From Chondrus crispus (Eukaryota > Rhodophyta > Florideophyceae > Gigartinales > Gigartinaceae), in NCBI RefSeq assembly GCF_000350225.1, contig NW_005179373.1, forward strand, positions 1-64,000: DNA of 64,000 nt, in the 5' to 3' direction. Positions 41,993 to 54,668 of the stretch are shown in pieces. Both the position numbers and the translations under genes were made by a program. Numbering within the stretch: the stretch's first letter is position 1; every line of letters starts with the position of its first letter. The notes beneath the pieces are model-generated. The model was not told the DNA's origin and did not search any database. It was given only the letters and a program-made list of their open reading frames with translations.

Positions 41993-42671
41993 TCAAAAAA
42001 CAGGTTCACCATCGAAGTGATTTCTATGTTTCACAATTATGGCTTGCAAATTGGGAAACAGCTGCTTTTCCTCCCACAGCCCGTTTGTGTTACAGGCCAT
42101 CCCAGTGCGGATCATCGCTTTCCTAGCATATGTCAAGCCCTCCTCGTCCCTCTGTGCGTTAACGTCACGTACTGCAGCAACAGCCAGACGCAGGAAAAAC
42201 CTTTTGCCCGGATTTTTAAGCTTCCCCGACCCATCAGTCCAATCGTCGCAACTGATGCGTTCCATTTTATGCTGCTCCCAACCGGTGGTCCAGGCCCTCT
42301 TAATTTTTTGGATCACAAAGGAATCACATGGCTGAACGAGATGTATGGCGTTCTTGGGGAAATATCTGATCTCAGTCCTAATAGTATCAGCAGCAGCAGC
42401 CCAGTCTATCGTATAATTATGACCACTGCAATTATCGACGTACAAAATCCGTTTCCGCTCGTGTGGTAAAGGAGTGATAATGCGACGTTCTGAAAGCCAT
42501 TCAGGCATAGCCACAGTGTCCATGCAGCCCTTTGGTCCAGTTCGATAAGCAACACCCGGTACATCATCCGGAACGCCTCTGATAGGATAGCTTCGTAAAT
42601 CATTACAAAAAAATCATAAACGGAGCCTCGATAATCGCATCTCGTCCCCCATAAATTCTGACCACCGTTGT
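41993..42671 (-). pseudogene. DDE_1 transposase, C-terminal part
   Basis: Continues the transposase beyond the gypsy insertion: VVRIYGGRDAIIEAPFM, a frame change in a T run (about 42610), then SYPIRGVPDDVPG, RILYVDNCSGHN (second catalytic Asp) and HLVQPCDSFVIQKIKRAW (third catalytic Asp). Ends DGEPVF at 41993. The split matches the GGEWMT end at 53680-53690. Confidence 0.85.
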
Positions 42672-43342
42672 TGTGGGATAACCCCTCTCCGCCCTGGGTT
42701 GGTTGAGAGGCGGAGGCTTTAGCGAGGGAGCACGCGGCGCGGACGCGACGCGCTAATTGAACCGATCGGACGAGCTCGCGAAAAGGGAGTGGCTCACTGG
42801 CCGGTTACGCGCAGTCGCCCCGTGGTGCGTGAACGAGAGCGACCGGTAACGGGTTAGAAGCCAGGGCGCGCGACAGACAACCGAAAACGGACGTACGTAG
42901 GCACAAAAGGGACGGGGGCGAGCTTGCCCCGGTTTACTGGTGGGGACGAGTGCCAAGTCTTAACCCCGCAGAGGGACGCCTCGGACACCTGTCCCAGTAC
43001 CATAGTACAGTACCTGCCGCTTAGTGCGTGCCGGGTACTGTACACAATTAAAATGCTAGCGCCATAATTACTACTACCGCACGGACGCTGCTACTACACG
43101 TGTGCACTACTGTACACGCGTGTTGCTTACAGACTACCGCACGGACGACACGTGTGCTAACGCGCACACGTAACACGCGTAGACTACCGCTTGGACGACA
43201 CGTGCACTACTGTGCACGTACGCCAGATTACGACCGCTCGGCATGAGCGCGCGCTCGCTACACATGGGCACAACCGCCCACGTGTATACCGTATACGGCC
43301 GTCCAATGACCTCCGCGCGCTCGCGCCGGTCATTATACTACA
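42672..43342 (-). repeat. 3' LTR of gypsy B, 671 bp
   Basis: In plus coordinates begins TGTGGGATAAC and ends CATTATACTACA. Contains arrays of ACTACCGC.CGGACG and ACACGTGTG/CACTACTGTACACG units and a CAGTACCATAGTACAGTACC palindromic stretch. The purine tract GGGGAAGG (minus) abuts it at 43343-43355. Confidence 0.93.
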
Positions 43343-43433
43343 GACCTTCCCCGTTAGTTTTCGCTACGTCCCCGTAGCGACCCTCTACTCGAGCGCACGG
43401 GTCCGTTCCGGACGTCTCCTTCTATCACGCACG

Positions 43434-45925
43434 ATGCGGGAACAGAAGCTCCTCCGTGCGGACGATCATGCCCCCTGGCTCGTCAGCGAGCTGGCGGTAT
43501 ATAACGCCGCGGGTTCATCCGATTCGGAGAGCGCGTCTTCCGCTTCTCCCCACGCGATCCACACTGACCCCCGAATTCTTCCCCAACACTCCCCTGCGAA
43601 CTCAGAAACCTCCTCCGACAGCGACGACGCCATCCCCCTACAGCGGCTCTTCAACCAACCTATGGACGGTCATCGCAAGACTTCTACTGTGCGCGCGTAC
43701 AAGCAGCCGTTGAGCCCGCCTCGGGCTCCGGCAGCGACGCCGGTCGGTCCCACCTTCGAACCGCGGCGACGCCTTCGCGACGGCCTGCAACCGTCCACTG
43801 GAGTGGCAGGGCCCGCGCAAGCGCCAATTGATTCGCCCGTACCGGTCGCTTCGCCACCGCTGGGCGCCCAAGCAACACAGTCCTCGCCGCTGCCCCTCGC
43901 GGGCGTGGCTCCAAGAATGGTCGAGGCGGACCCGGGGCTCCCCGTGGAGCTGCCGCCGCCTCCCATGTCGCCGCTGCCCGCTGCGGGTACGGCGCTCACA
44001 AGGGCCGCTTCCGAGGCGCCGTACGCGGCGCCGGCGCCGTCGAGTAGCGTAGCGCTTGCGCCGGCCGGACGGGGAGCGACAACGTCGCTGGGGCGGGTAT
44101 TCACCGCCCCGAGTACCCCGGGCTGGCTGCGCAGCGGCGTCGGTTCCGTATGGTCGCTGTGGCCCGGGTCCTCGATGGACCACCGCCGCCGGCGCGCTCG
44201 CCGACGCGCTGCGGGCCGCAAGCCTCCGCTTACGGTCGAGGAGTACATTCAGCGGAACTTGCTGGACGCGGCGAGGTTCGCGGCCATTCCGATGGTGCGC
44301 GCGATCAAGACTCCGTCCGGACGTGGTGCCGTGGCGCAAGAGAACCGCGCCGGCGCGTGGAAGGCGCGGTGGCGTCACGCTCCGTGTCGGACGCCGGCCG
44401 CGGCGGGCAGTGACTTGCTCTACGTCCGCTACGAGGGCGAGGAAAAGTACCACATCTCGCTGCTGAACCTCTTCGGTCGGTATCGCCGCTACGAGGGTCT
44501 CGCTCCCGACGTCCGCTTGGTGGCCTTTCCGCGGCCTTTCGACAGCTGGTACAGCGTTGCGAACCGAGCGCGGTGGGGTGAGGACGCAGCGCGCGAGAGT
44601 CGGCTGCGCTGGCGCCGGGTGGACGATTTCTTCCACATGTGGCACAGCACCGAGTTTTTCTCGGTGCCCAGCGCCGCGCGGCGCGGCCTGTACCCCGAGC
44701 TCCCGCCGAACTGGTCGACGTTCAAGGCGCCGGAGTCCCTGTGCAACCGACGCCGAGCGTCATAGCGTACGTGGCGGCGCATTGGTTGCCGCTCGGCCGA
44801 TCGGAATCCGCGGAAACGGAGCGAACGCGCGTCTTGGTGCACGCGATCATGCTTTCCGAATGGGCGGTCTTGGCCTTCCTGTGCTTCTTGCACGCCGCTC
44901 GCGAGGGACTGCCGTTCTTCACGAAGTGTCCCAACCCGCGGCTGATCGCGCGGCGCGAGGAACCGTTCGGTGAGCGCGGCCTGCTCTTCTCCCTCTCGGC
45001 GGGGCTCATCGATTTAATCCGCTCGGTCGGTATCGCGGAGATCCTCGAGGGTACGGCGTTTGACGCGGCGTACGCGACGCAGCTGTTGACCTTCACCGAG
45101 GGTATGGAATGGAGCGGCCGGCCGGACTTCGCGTGGTTCAGCTGGAACCAGCGGTGTACCCTACCGATGCCCGCCGGAGCCGAGGCCGAGACCGGTGCCG
45201 CTGGTGGCAGCGCGGCCCCCGGTCCAGCGGACGCGACCGTCGCGGTCGACGTGGACGGCGCAGTCGACACGGCCGACACGGGTGAGACGGGCGGCTTGCT
45301 TGCCGATGCCGATGTCGCCCCGCCGCGCGATGCGGGAACCGGTGCGGTGAGGAGCGTCGTCGAGACCGCGGTACCGGCCCGCGGCGGATCCGCTCGCGTG
45401 GCCTCGATCCAGAGCGACTCACCGAAGGGGTTAAGAGAACCCCCCGGTGTCGTGGGAATTTCGGCCCCCACCTAAAGCCCCCCACACATCAGCGTGGTGA
45501 CCGGTGCCGAAGGCGATCATCGTCCGGTTCCGATGCCGCCTCCTCCCGCTCCGCAACGGTCCAACCAGTCTTTCCCGGAGCGCCTCCGTGAGGAGGCCGC
45601 GTTCACTGCCCTGCAGTACGCTTGCTCCTTCGAGGGGGCAACAGTTCCTTCGTCGGTTGAGCAAGCGCTGCTGCAGGCGCGCGAGTGGATGCACCAAGCT
45701 AAGCAGTTGGAGACGAGCGTCGCGGCGCTCCGGGAGGCCTCCACCGCGGCGGAGCGTGAGCGCGTCGAGCATCACGAGAAGCTCCGCGGCGTGCAGGACA
45801 TCCTCGCGGTCGTCAGCCAACGTCTCGCGGCTCCGCCGATGCCTGCCGCTACGGTCGGGGCCTCGCGCCCCGCGCCCGAAGATGCCGCGGCGGCTCCGCC
45901 GGCTAAGCGCACGCGTCGTTCTTGA
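43434..45925 (+). pseudogene. Antisense accessory gene of gypsy B, about 830 codons
   Basis: Plus-strand gene opposite to pol, ATG 43434 (MREQKLLRADDHAPW), 92 bp inside the 3' LTR. The Ser/Pro/Ala-rich N-terminus (to about residue 245) is followed by a core: TVEEYIQRNLLDAARFA, LLYVRYEGEEKYHISLLNLF, AFPRPFDSW, PELPPNWSTFKAPESL. A one-base frame change near 44740-44760 leads to PSVIAYVAAHWLPLG, LSEWAVLAFLCFLHAAREG and GRPDFAWFSWNQR. A single TAA (45473-45475) is followed in the same frame by a coiled coil (LLQAREWMHQAKQLETSVAA onward) and a basic end (KRTRRS, 45925). Order and spacing of blocks match the antisense gene at 29094-31705. Function unknown. Confidence 0.65.
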
Positions 45926-46101
45926 GCCCCGACCCGTTGGTCGCCCCCTTTGGCATAGCCCATTAGGGGCTTCGCCCACAGTAAACAGAGCCGATTGGCG
46001 GTGTTCCTTGTCTTTTCCTTTTGGCGCGCGCGGGCGGCAGTGCACGACGCGCGCGAGCGAGGTCGTCCTGACGGTTCGGCCCTGCGAGGCCGGAAGGAGC
46101 G

Positions 46102-49100
46102 CTACGCGAGCGCGCTTGTCCGTCCTTGGCGCGTACGCCAATATCGGTCGATGAAAGGTTGCGGGAGCCCCTCGGAGGGCTCGTAGGTATCGTCGGAAGG
46201 GGCGTACCCGTACCAGCGGACCTTGTACTCGATGCCGCCGCGGGTCATACGGTGTCCGACGATGCGGTCAACGACGTATTCCGCGCGGGGCGTTGTGGCT
46301 TGTGCGTCCGATGCGGATGCAATGGCCGAGGTGACAGTGTCCCCCGGCCCGCGCGGCATTTTCGTGACGCGGTCGATGCTCACGCGGTTCTCCACACCGT
46401 CCTGCTCGGTGAGGACCGTGGTGTCCGTAGCGGAGCGCACGCGAAACGGCCCCTCTGTCTTTGGTAGAAGTTTGACAGAGAGCTCGTTCGTTCCGGTCGT
46501 ACCTTGCGCACGCGTGCGTCGCTCGACGCTTGTCAACGGGCGGGGCGGGCGATCAACGTAGACAAAATCGCCCGCCACGACGACCGGACGGAAGCGGACC
46601 TTCTTGTCAAAATCGTCCTTGTACTGTTTTTGCGATGCGGATAATTTCGTCCGAGCGCGGTCGAGAGCGTCGCGAAGCTTGCGCAGCGTGGCGCGCTTGT
46701 ACTGCACCGGGGTCCGCTGGTCCTCTCGATGGGTCCCTGCGTCCTGCGGCACAGTACCAGGGAGGATTAAACCGGACGGTGGCCGCGTTAACCCCAGGTC
46801 GAACGGAGTCGTCTCCGTCGACCGGTGGACCTGCGTATTGTACGCGAAGGTCAGCGGCTGCACGTAGTCTTCCCAATCGCGCTGGTGCTCCTCCACGTAG
46901 TGCCGGAGGCGTTGCACCAGCGTGCGATTGAACCGTTCGGTCTGCCCATTCGACTGGGGGTGGTAAGCTGTCGTGAGATAATGCCGCACCCCCAGGAGGG
47001 CGCATACCACGTCGAAGAATTTCGCAGCGAACTGGGGGCCATTGTCTGTTAGTACGTAGCGCGGCGCTCCGGAAACGTAGACCCAGTTGTCTAAAAACGC
47101 GTTTGCGACGACCGAAGCAGTTGTGGTCCGGAGCGGGATACTGCGCGTTAGCTTGGAAAACCGGTCGGTAATTACCGACACGTGTTGGTTTCCGTGCGCG
47201 GTCTTGGGCAGGGGCCCCAGGAGGTCCATCGCGACAAACTCCAAGGGGCCCGCCGCGGGGAACAGCTTGAGATCCTTTTGGTTCTTGACAAGCGTCCCGC
47301 GGGTCGCAGCACACGAGGTGCAATTCCGTACGGTCGAAAACGCGTCGCTGTCCATGTGTGGCCAGTAGTACTCCCTGCGAAGGGTGTAGTACATACGCGT
47401 CGCGTCGGGTGACCTGCCAACCTCGGATGGTGTGCCAGGTACAGTACCCGGGGGCGCAACCGAGCCGGTACCACGCGCTGCAGGGTTCCGTCCAGCGGGG
47501 ACGTCCTCACGACAAATCCGTAACGGTCGATGTCGAACTTCGAGTTCGGCGTCCCGACGGTTTCCGCGGCGAAGCGACAGAAGGCGTCCTCAGCTTGTTC
47601 GCGTAGAAATTCCTCAACCGAGATGGACGCAGCGTCGCATTCCTCGGGAGTTATCGCGAGCGCGTGACAACCGTCCGGACGGTCTTGCGGCGGGTCCCAG
47701 TGCACATTGTCCAGGAGGGCCTCGCTGCCCTCATCGTACTGGACCGCGAAGCACGGGACCTCATCATCGACCGGTTCGGTGTCTCCTCCATCGGTACGTA
47801 AGCGCGATACGCCGTCCCCGAGTTGGTGCTTGACGCCTGGGCGGTACTGTACCTCGTAGTCGTACTCCGCCAAGCGCAGGCGCCAGCAAGCGAGCCGACC
47901 AGAACTGTCCGCTAAATTGAGGACCCAGCGTAGGGCCTCGTGATCCGTGCGGAGGTTGAACGCGCTTCCGTATAGGTACGGCCATAGGGTGAGGATGCTC
48001 CACACTACGGCCAAGCATTCCTTTTCGGTAGTCGTATAATTGCGCTCCGCGTCGGTCAACGCGCGGCTCCAATATCCGATCAGTCAAGTACCTCCATCGG
48101 GTTGCTCCTGTAGAAGGGCGCAACCCACTTGGTGTCCGCACGCGTCGGTGTCCAGCGTATATTTCCGTCCGTAGCGGGGCAGCGCGAGAATTGGCGGCGA
48201 CACGAGGCGCCGCTTCAATTCCTCAAACTCCGCGTATTCCGCATCGGTTAAGATCTCGAACTGGTAGGGCTGATTCTTGCCGGTCTTCTTGTTCAGCGGC
48301 GCGGCGATCTTCGCGAATCCTTGCACAAACCGTCGGTAAACGTTGCACATCCCGAGAAAGAATCGCAGTTCCGTTTGGTTCGTAGGCGCGCGCGCGCGCT
48401 CGATTGCGATGACGTTGCGTCGCTCCACCTCCAACCGTCCCGGACGAATGACGTGCCCGAGATAGGTTACGGAGGTGTCGAAAAACGCGCACTTCGCCAA
48501 TTTTAGCGACACGCCCGCGGTATGTAGAAGCCGTAGTACCTCGCGCACGTGTGCCATATATTCCGTAACGGTTCGCGAGTAGGCGATGACGTCATTGAGG
48601 TAGACCAGCGCGGTCTCCCATTTCACACGGGACAGGATGATGTCGACCGCTCGTTGAAATGTCGCGGGCGCGTTTTTGAGACCGAACGGCATGCGTAGGA
48701 AGCGGTAGAGGCCCGAATGCGACGCGAACGTTGTTTTATCGCGGTCCTCCTCGGCGATTTCCACCTGCCAATACCCGCTATTACAGTCTAGCGTGGTAAA
48801 GACAGTGGCATCGCCGAGCGAGTCGATACATTCGTCCATGCGCGGTAGTGGTTAGGAGTCGCGAACCGTAACGGCGTTTAGCTTGCGATAGTCCACGCAG
48901 AACCGCATGGTCCCGTCCTTTTTAGGGACGAAGACCACGGCGCTCGCCCACTCGGCCGATGTCGGTTCGATGACTCCCGCGCGCAGCATGCAGTCGATTT
49001 CCTTCTTCTCCTTCTCGCGCGCGATGGGTCCGGCTCGGTAGGGTGCTTGGTAGATCGGCTTCGCACCGGGCTTCAGCTCGATGCGATGCTTCGTAGCATC

Positions 49101-49655
49101 GATCTTACCCAAGTGGCCGGACCACATGTCCCTGAACTCGGACAGCATGTCCATAATTTCCGACCGGACGGTACTGTATTCTGCACCAATATGGACGTCT
49201 TCTTCCCACGAGCGGGTCTTCTCCGCGTCCGTATCGGTCCGCCCATCCGCGTTAGCGGGATTTCCACTGTGCACGTCGTCCGTTTCCGGTTCTTCGCGTC
49301 GCGCACATTCCTCCGCGGGTAGGGAATTAATCCGGCCTTCGTCCGTAGCGGATTCTTTGCGACGCGCGTATCCTTCCGTAGCGGTGGAGGATTGTCTTCT
49401 GCTATCGTCCGTAACTGGTTGTTCGCGTCGCGCCTGTTCCTCCATAGCGCTCGAGGAATTATTTTTGTTTCCTCCCCCTTCCTTAGCGTCGGCCTCTCCG
49501 GGGACCGGCACGCCAAGTGTCAGGATGTGTGTGGGGGATGGCAACGCGAGACCAACAACGGTATGCTTGGGGACGTGGGCCGCGCGGCTTCCGAAGTTGC
49601 TAACGAGCACCGTAAACGGCTCGCCCGGGAGGAGGTCCATGACCCCCTGGGCCAT
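46102..49655 (-). pseudogene. pol: Gypsy B pol: RT, RNase H, integrase, chromodomain
   Basis: RT begins after an acidic linker (49655-49190) with VFVPKKDGTMRFCVDYRKLN; TAA 48852-48854 replaces the Tyr of RDSYPLPRM. The catalytic box is YLND (ALVYLNDVIAYS) instead of YLDD. RNase H has TLDTDACGHQVG and RTDHEALRW, with TGA at 48084-48086 between RT and RNase H. A frame change near 47395 enters the integrase (HHPRLAGHP ... CTSCAAT zinc finger; AMDLLGPLP, LTDNGPQF, GQTERFNRT), and the frame ends with a chromodomain (YVVDRIVGHRM, VRWYGYAPSDDTYEP). Dead by at least three lesions and a changed catalytic residue. Confidence 0.93.
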
Positions 49656-49700
49656 CAGGCATAAATTCTTATGCGCCGTTTTGGGGTGGTTTTGCAGGAA

Positions 49701-50378
49701 TCAAAGCCCCCCAACCGGTGTTGCGACGCGTACCATCGCTTGGGTCATCGGGGGTATCGTCACCCCCTTGACCACGCGAATTTTCCGTGACGGTACGTTC
49801 GTCGGGAACTGCGCGCGCTTCCGGTCGGCCGAATTTTCCTCCTGCGGGAGCTGCTGCGACGGTCCCCTCGCGGCCATCTTGCGGTCGTGCCTCGAGGGTG
49901 TGACTCCCGTCAGCGCTAGGGACGGCGCATGATGGAACAGCACCTTCCTCTGCGGTGGCAGGATCGTCTTCACGTAGCGATCCAGGAACGTGGTTCCGAG
50001 CATACAGTCCACCGCAAGGTTGGTGACGACCAAGAACAGTACGCGCGCGACGAACTCACCAATCCGGACGTACAGCTTGAGCTCGCCGAGGGCCTTCATC
50101 GACCTATTCGAAGCGTCGATGAGCAGTGGGCTCCGCGCGGACTGGATGGCAGCGCGCCACGGTTCTGCCACACAGCGTAGGTGGATTAGATTCGGGCCGG
50201 CGCCCGAATCTAGAACCGGCGTGATGGCGCGCATCATCGCGCGTCGTTGTCCGACCGTTGCGGTGACGTTGTAATTTTGCTTCTTGAAGAAGCAAATTGC
50301 CGCTTCGTCCGTTCGGCTCTGCGATTGCGCGCGTACCGAAGCGGTCGACGGGGTGCCTTGTTTATTGAGGCTTGGCAC
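49701..50378 (-). pseudogene. Gypsy B protease
   Basis: Retropepsin-like: active site VLDSGAGPNLIHL, second half LGTTFLDRYVKTILPP. It would process gag-pol. The frame ends in TGA (49701-49703) and reopens in the same frame at the pol start, so gag-pol was probably one polyprotein. Confidence 0.85.
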
Positions 50379-50541
50379 GGGGACGATCGTCGACGCCTCT
50401 ACGCGTCCTCCCCGGCTTCCCCGTCAACCCAAGGTCCTCGGGCCCCTCGTCCGTCAGCGGTAACGCGGGTTCTTCCGATTGGACGGTCTCGCGCGGCTCG
50501 ACCACGTTGATGCCCGTGGGAGCCTGCGCACGCGAATTTCG

Positions 50542-52631
50542 CTACGCGGTCGGCGGTTGACGCTCGAACTGCGACCCTGGTCGGAGACCTTGACGGATCC
50601 GAAGCTTTTGGTATTTGGCCTCGCGGGCCTGCAAAAGCTTCGAACGCAGCGCGCTATCCGCCACCACAGGACATTGCTCCTGTCGGTGGGTCAGGTCCAG
50701 ACAGAACCAACACGGCGGGGGTCCAGGTAATCCTTGATTGAAGAACCGGACCCGCTGGTTCTGTACTGGCCTTCCGTACGGATATGCGCGCGCGTCACCT
50801 TGTTGGGCGGGCGCCATCGGTGCGCCCGCCGGGGACGAGGCAGGTGACGGATGGTAGCTAGTCGGCGGCGAGCTAAGCGAGCTCGGCGTCGCCAACTGGT
50901 CCGTCACCGCCAGTACCTCCTCCCTTTCGGTTCCGGGCGCTATCGGGAGTTCAGACAGGGACTCGACCGACAGCACGGGCCTTGTCCGCGCGTTGCGCGT
51001 GAACCTTCTCACCGAATCGGACGGTGCTTGAGGCGACGCGAGCGAGGTCGCCTGTCTTCGAGCCGAGCGGTGCGTTTCGCCTATCGCTTGCGCGTAGCGT
51101 GCCACCGCTTGGTGGTCCACGCCCGGATGCGTCGCGAGATAATTCCACACCTGCGCGCACGTCGCTGGCAGAAGTCCCTCAATGAAAAGGGACTTCAAGC
51201 GCCTGTCCGAAAATACGGTTCCGCAGCGCAACGCCTTGTCCCACAACTGGATACTGTACACCTCCTTCGTCATATTAGAGCTCTGACGGAAGGAGGTGAC
51301 ATCACCGACCGCTTCGGAAATAACTTTGTCAGTCGCTTACGTGCGCAATAAAAAGTTAACAACTTCCGCGTAAGTTTCGAGCATATCGCGCTGCTCCGCA
51401 TCGACCGCCATGGTGTTCCCGTGTAGCCTGGACTGGAGCAAGTCGTGAGCCTGCCCAGTCACATAGAACTGGAAACACCATACGGCCGCGCCTTCGCTGA
51501 CCCCATTTTGGTCGCAGGCCATCTTGAAGCGCGCGAGAAATCCTAACACCGCGATTGGATCTTGACCACCGAATGTGTGGGTTTTCATCTGGACGTCCAA
51601 CTTCTTCCGATATCGGTTAACTCGCCGCGCGGTACTCGCGTCGTAGCGCGCGCTGCGATTTTCCAGCCTATACGTGCGGTAGTCGACGGCCTTGGTGAAC
51701 AGGTCGTTCAGCGGTCTGATCACCGGCAACCGTTTCGGATCCCGCCTCGGGGCAGACCGGCGGTCTCTGCCCCTGCGATGGCGGTCTCCTTCTCCGCCAG
51801 CGCTACTGTAGCCCTCCGGATCGGAGTCTTCTCGCCGGAGCCGACGTCGGTCGCGCGCATTGCGGCCTCTGCGGTCGCCTCTGCGCTATCCGTCCGACTC
51901 GGTGTCCTCGTCATCGGAGGGGTATCCACCTCCTCCGGCATCGCGGCATCGCGTATAGCGTCGCGATTACCATCGGAGGGGTAACCGGCCCCTCTGGCAT
52001 CGCGGTATCGCGCGTAGCGTCCGTCGCGGTTCTTGCACGTCGCACTGTGGCGACGTCTTGTGTCTTCTTCCTCGGAGGGGTTTTCTGTATCCTCCGAGGT
52101 GTAGCCTTGAGCGCCGGGTGCGCTTCTTCTGCTCGACCGATACGGCTGTCGCTTTTCTGTCGCGAAGCGCCCCAGGCGGTTTTCTGTCCTGCGGGGGCCA
52201 GCCGTATCGGCGAGTACGGGAGGGCCGTTTTCTGTGGGCCCTCCTGTAGCACCATAAATTGGTGGGAGGTAAATGGTCTTACCCTCCGGGTGAGGGGCCA
52301 TTGTACCGATCCCGGGTGCGGCGCCGATCGGTTCAGCGTGCGTTAGCGTAGGATCCGGAGCGGTTGAGTCGCGCTGCTCGCGTGCGTCGACTCTTGCTCC
52401 GGCGAAGGTCGTGGCCAGACGATTAGCAACGGCGGAGCTGATCGCTCTCTTTAGAGCCGTACCGGACGGGGATTCTTCATCCACAGTGGTGAGCGCGGTC
52501 ACCACCTCGCATCGGACTTGAGCGGGTAGAAGTTCGTCCAAAAGCGGTGGTATCGCGCTGCGTACGTGCGCGTCCACGAGCACGGGTACCGTTCGGTCGA
52601 GGCACATGCGCGCTACTTGGGGGGGTTCCAT
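50542..52631 (-). pseudogene. gag: Gypsy B gag
   Basis: Three pieces: a charged N-terminal region (52631-51720), capsid-like core (51729-51337: FGGQDPIAVLGFLARFKMAC) after a frame change near 51725, and, after TAA 51337-51339 in the same frame, the C-terminal part to 50542 with a CCHC knuckle (CWFCLDLTHRQEQC, C-x2-C-x4-H-x4-C). Organisation parallels the intact gag at 1-2098 but the sequences are only distantly alike. Confidence 0.88.
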
Positions 52632-53008
52632 AGCGAGGAAATCCTCGACCCAGGCCTGGATGCGCGGCTAAATCGCGTCGACCATCCATTGGACGCGATT
52701 CTCAGTGCCTGCCGACACGGCCGGCGTAACATCCGATGCGGACGCTCGCGTGCGGCCCGGTCGCGGTGGCGGTCGCAGCAGGGCTTCCGAGTTCTCCACC
52801 CGGGGGCGCGGTGCGCCACTGCCACTGCAGGTGCTCAGACGCCCGGAGGCGGAGTCTCCCCCTTGATCCGGTCGGTTCATCGTCGAATACGCTTCGCCAT
52901 CGACGCGGTGATTTCTCAACCTTTTCTGTCCGTGCGGTTCTGCGCGCGATCGAACGACCACGCGTGCGGCTCAACCTCGAGAGTTATCCCCTCCACAAGA
53001 GTACCAAA

Positions 53009-53679
53009 TGTGGGATAACTCCTCTCCGCCCTGGGTTGGGTGAGAGGCGGAGGCTTTAGCGAGGGAGCACGCGGCGCGGACGCGACGCGCTAATTGAACC
53101 GATCGGACGAGCTCGCGAAAAGGGAGTGGCTCACTGGCCGGTTACGCGCAGTCGCCCCGTGGTGCGTTAACGGGAGCGACCGGTAACGGGTTAGAAGCCA
53201 GCGCGCGCGACAGACAACCGAAACCAGACGTACGTAGGCACAAAAGGGACGGGGGCGAGCTTGCCCCCGTTTACTGGTGGGGACGGGTGCCAGGTCTTAA
53301 CCCCGCAGAGGGACGCCTCGGACACCTGTCCCAGTACCATAGTACAGTACCTGCCGCCTAGTGCGTGCCGGGTACTGTACACAATTAAAAAGCTAGCGCC
53401 ATAATTGCTACTACCGCACGGACGCTGCTACTACACGTGTGCACTACTGTACACGCGTGTTGTTTACAGACTACCGCACGGACGACACGCGTGCTAACGC
53501 GCACACGTAACACGCGTAGACTACTGCTCGGACGACACGTGCACTACTGTACACGTACGCCAGATTACGACCGCTCGGCATGCGCGCGCGCTCGCTACAC
53601 GTGGGCACAACCGCCCACGTGTATACCGTATACGGCCGTTCGATGACCTCCGCGCGCTCGCGCCGGTCATTATACTACA
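53009..53679 (-). repeat. 5' LTR of gypsy B, 671 bp
   Basis: Same length and termini as 42672-43342. The internal sequence following it on the minus strand starts TTTGGTACTCTTGTGG, a candidate primer-binding site; tRNA not identified. Confidence 0.93.
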
Positions 53680-54668
53680 AATGTCATCCATTCTCCGCCC
53701 GAGACCACATCGGCGTACTTCATCTCACTCTCTCCTGAGAAACCGAGCGTTCTGCCATTATCAAGGTTGAAGACAAAGTGGGTTTCGTCCGCGTTTTCCA
53801 CATCAACCTCATCGAGTTCTCCGTTCCGAAACTGGCCAGCCAAAACTCCCAAATGGAACGCCACTTCCTTTTCAATAAACAACTCCTTTGCAGGCGAAGT
53901 TTGAAGTTTCCCTGTGAGCGCACGGCTCACAATCTGAAAACGCTCGCAAAAGGACCGTATCCAACGGGCTGAGATCATTGTCAGGATTGTGTTTCCCGAT
54001 TTCGGATCGACGAAGCTCGGGCAGTATGCTTCGCTTTTGGTTGTGGAAATGAGGTGCAAGGCCAAAGATTTCATTGTCTTCATGTTAAACTTCACCCCTA
54101 GTTTTCGCAGTCGATCAAAATCGAGAACGAGATCTTGATGAACTGCCTGAACCCATGCCGCGCGTTTGCGACCGCGACCTGCCCTGGATTTTGACTAAAC
54201 CCGTTTGAATCCACACTTCGTAACACGGGTAATTGACGAACTGCAACCACGGCTTATTATTTCCCCACTTTCGTTGAGAAATTCAACTTTGTTTTTCAAC
54301 AACCTCGAGGCCTTCAGGATGTTGGCATTTGTGGTACTACGAAGCAATGCGGGAAATTTGCGCACTGCTTTTGCCGGGAGATGTTTGTCCCCCTCCACCG
54401 AGGAAGTGAATATCATCCATTTGACAATTTTTGTGGGATCAGCTCGCGTGAGTACATGCTGTAGTGGCCGCTTTCTCGCAAGAACGAATTCGGTATGCGA
54501 GATAGAGGGAGTTTGAACCAATGGATGAGATTGAGGGGCCACGGTGGTGGATGTTGGGATGATACGACTTTGTTGCGCCTGCCGTTGAAACGCGGCGATA
54601 ATTGGTGAAGCAGAAAAGGGCATGACAGGGAAAGCAGCCTTCAAGTGGTCACAATGCTGGGAAGTCAC
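53680..54668 (-). pseudogene. DDE_1 transposase, N-terminal part
   Basis: From MTSQHCDHLKAAFPVMPFSA at 54668; an in-frame TAG (54195-54197) follows GFKRV, and the frame continues with the basic GRGRKRAAWVQAVHQDL. Later NADETHFVFNLDNGRT carries the first catalytic Asp, and GGEWMT ends at the gypsy junction. With the piece at 41993-42671 it forms a DDD-type transposase of the DDE_1 superfamily (relatives include pogo-type enzymes). Confidence 0.85.

Larger units (their letters stand above)
42672..53679 (-). mobile_element. Ty3/gypsy chromovirus-type element B, full length, decayed
   Basis: Two 671-bp LTRs (42672-43342 and 53009-53679). Minus-strand order: gag with CCHC knuckle, protease, RT, RNase H, integrase with chromodomain, antisense gene, 3' LTR. 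Target flanks ACATT and ACAAC (minus strand) share only ACA, so the duplication is eroded or the outer bases mutated; removing the element still rejoins the transposase frame. LTRs differ at scattered positions plus stops throughout, so insertion is not recent. Confidence 0.93.
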
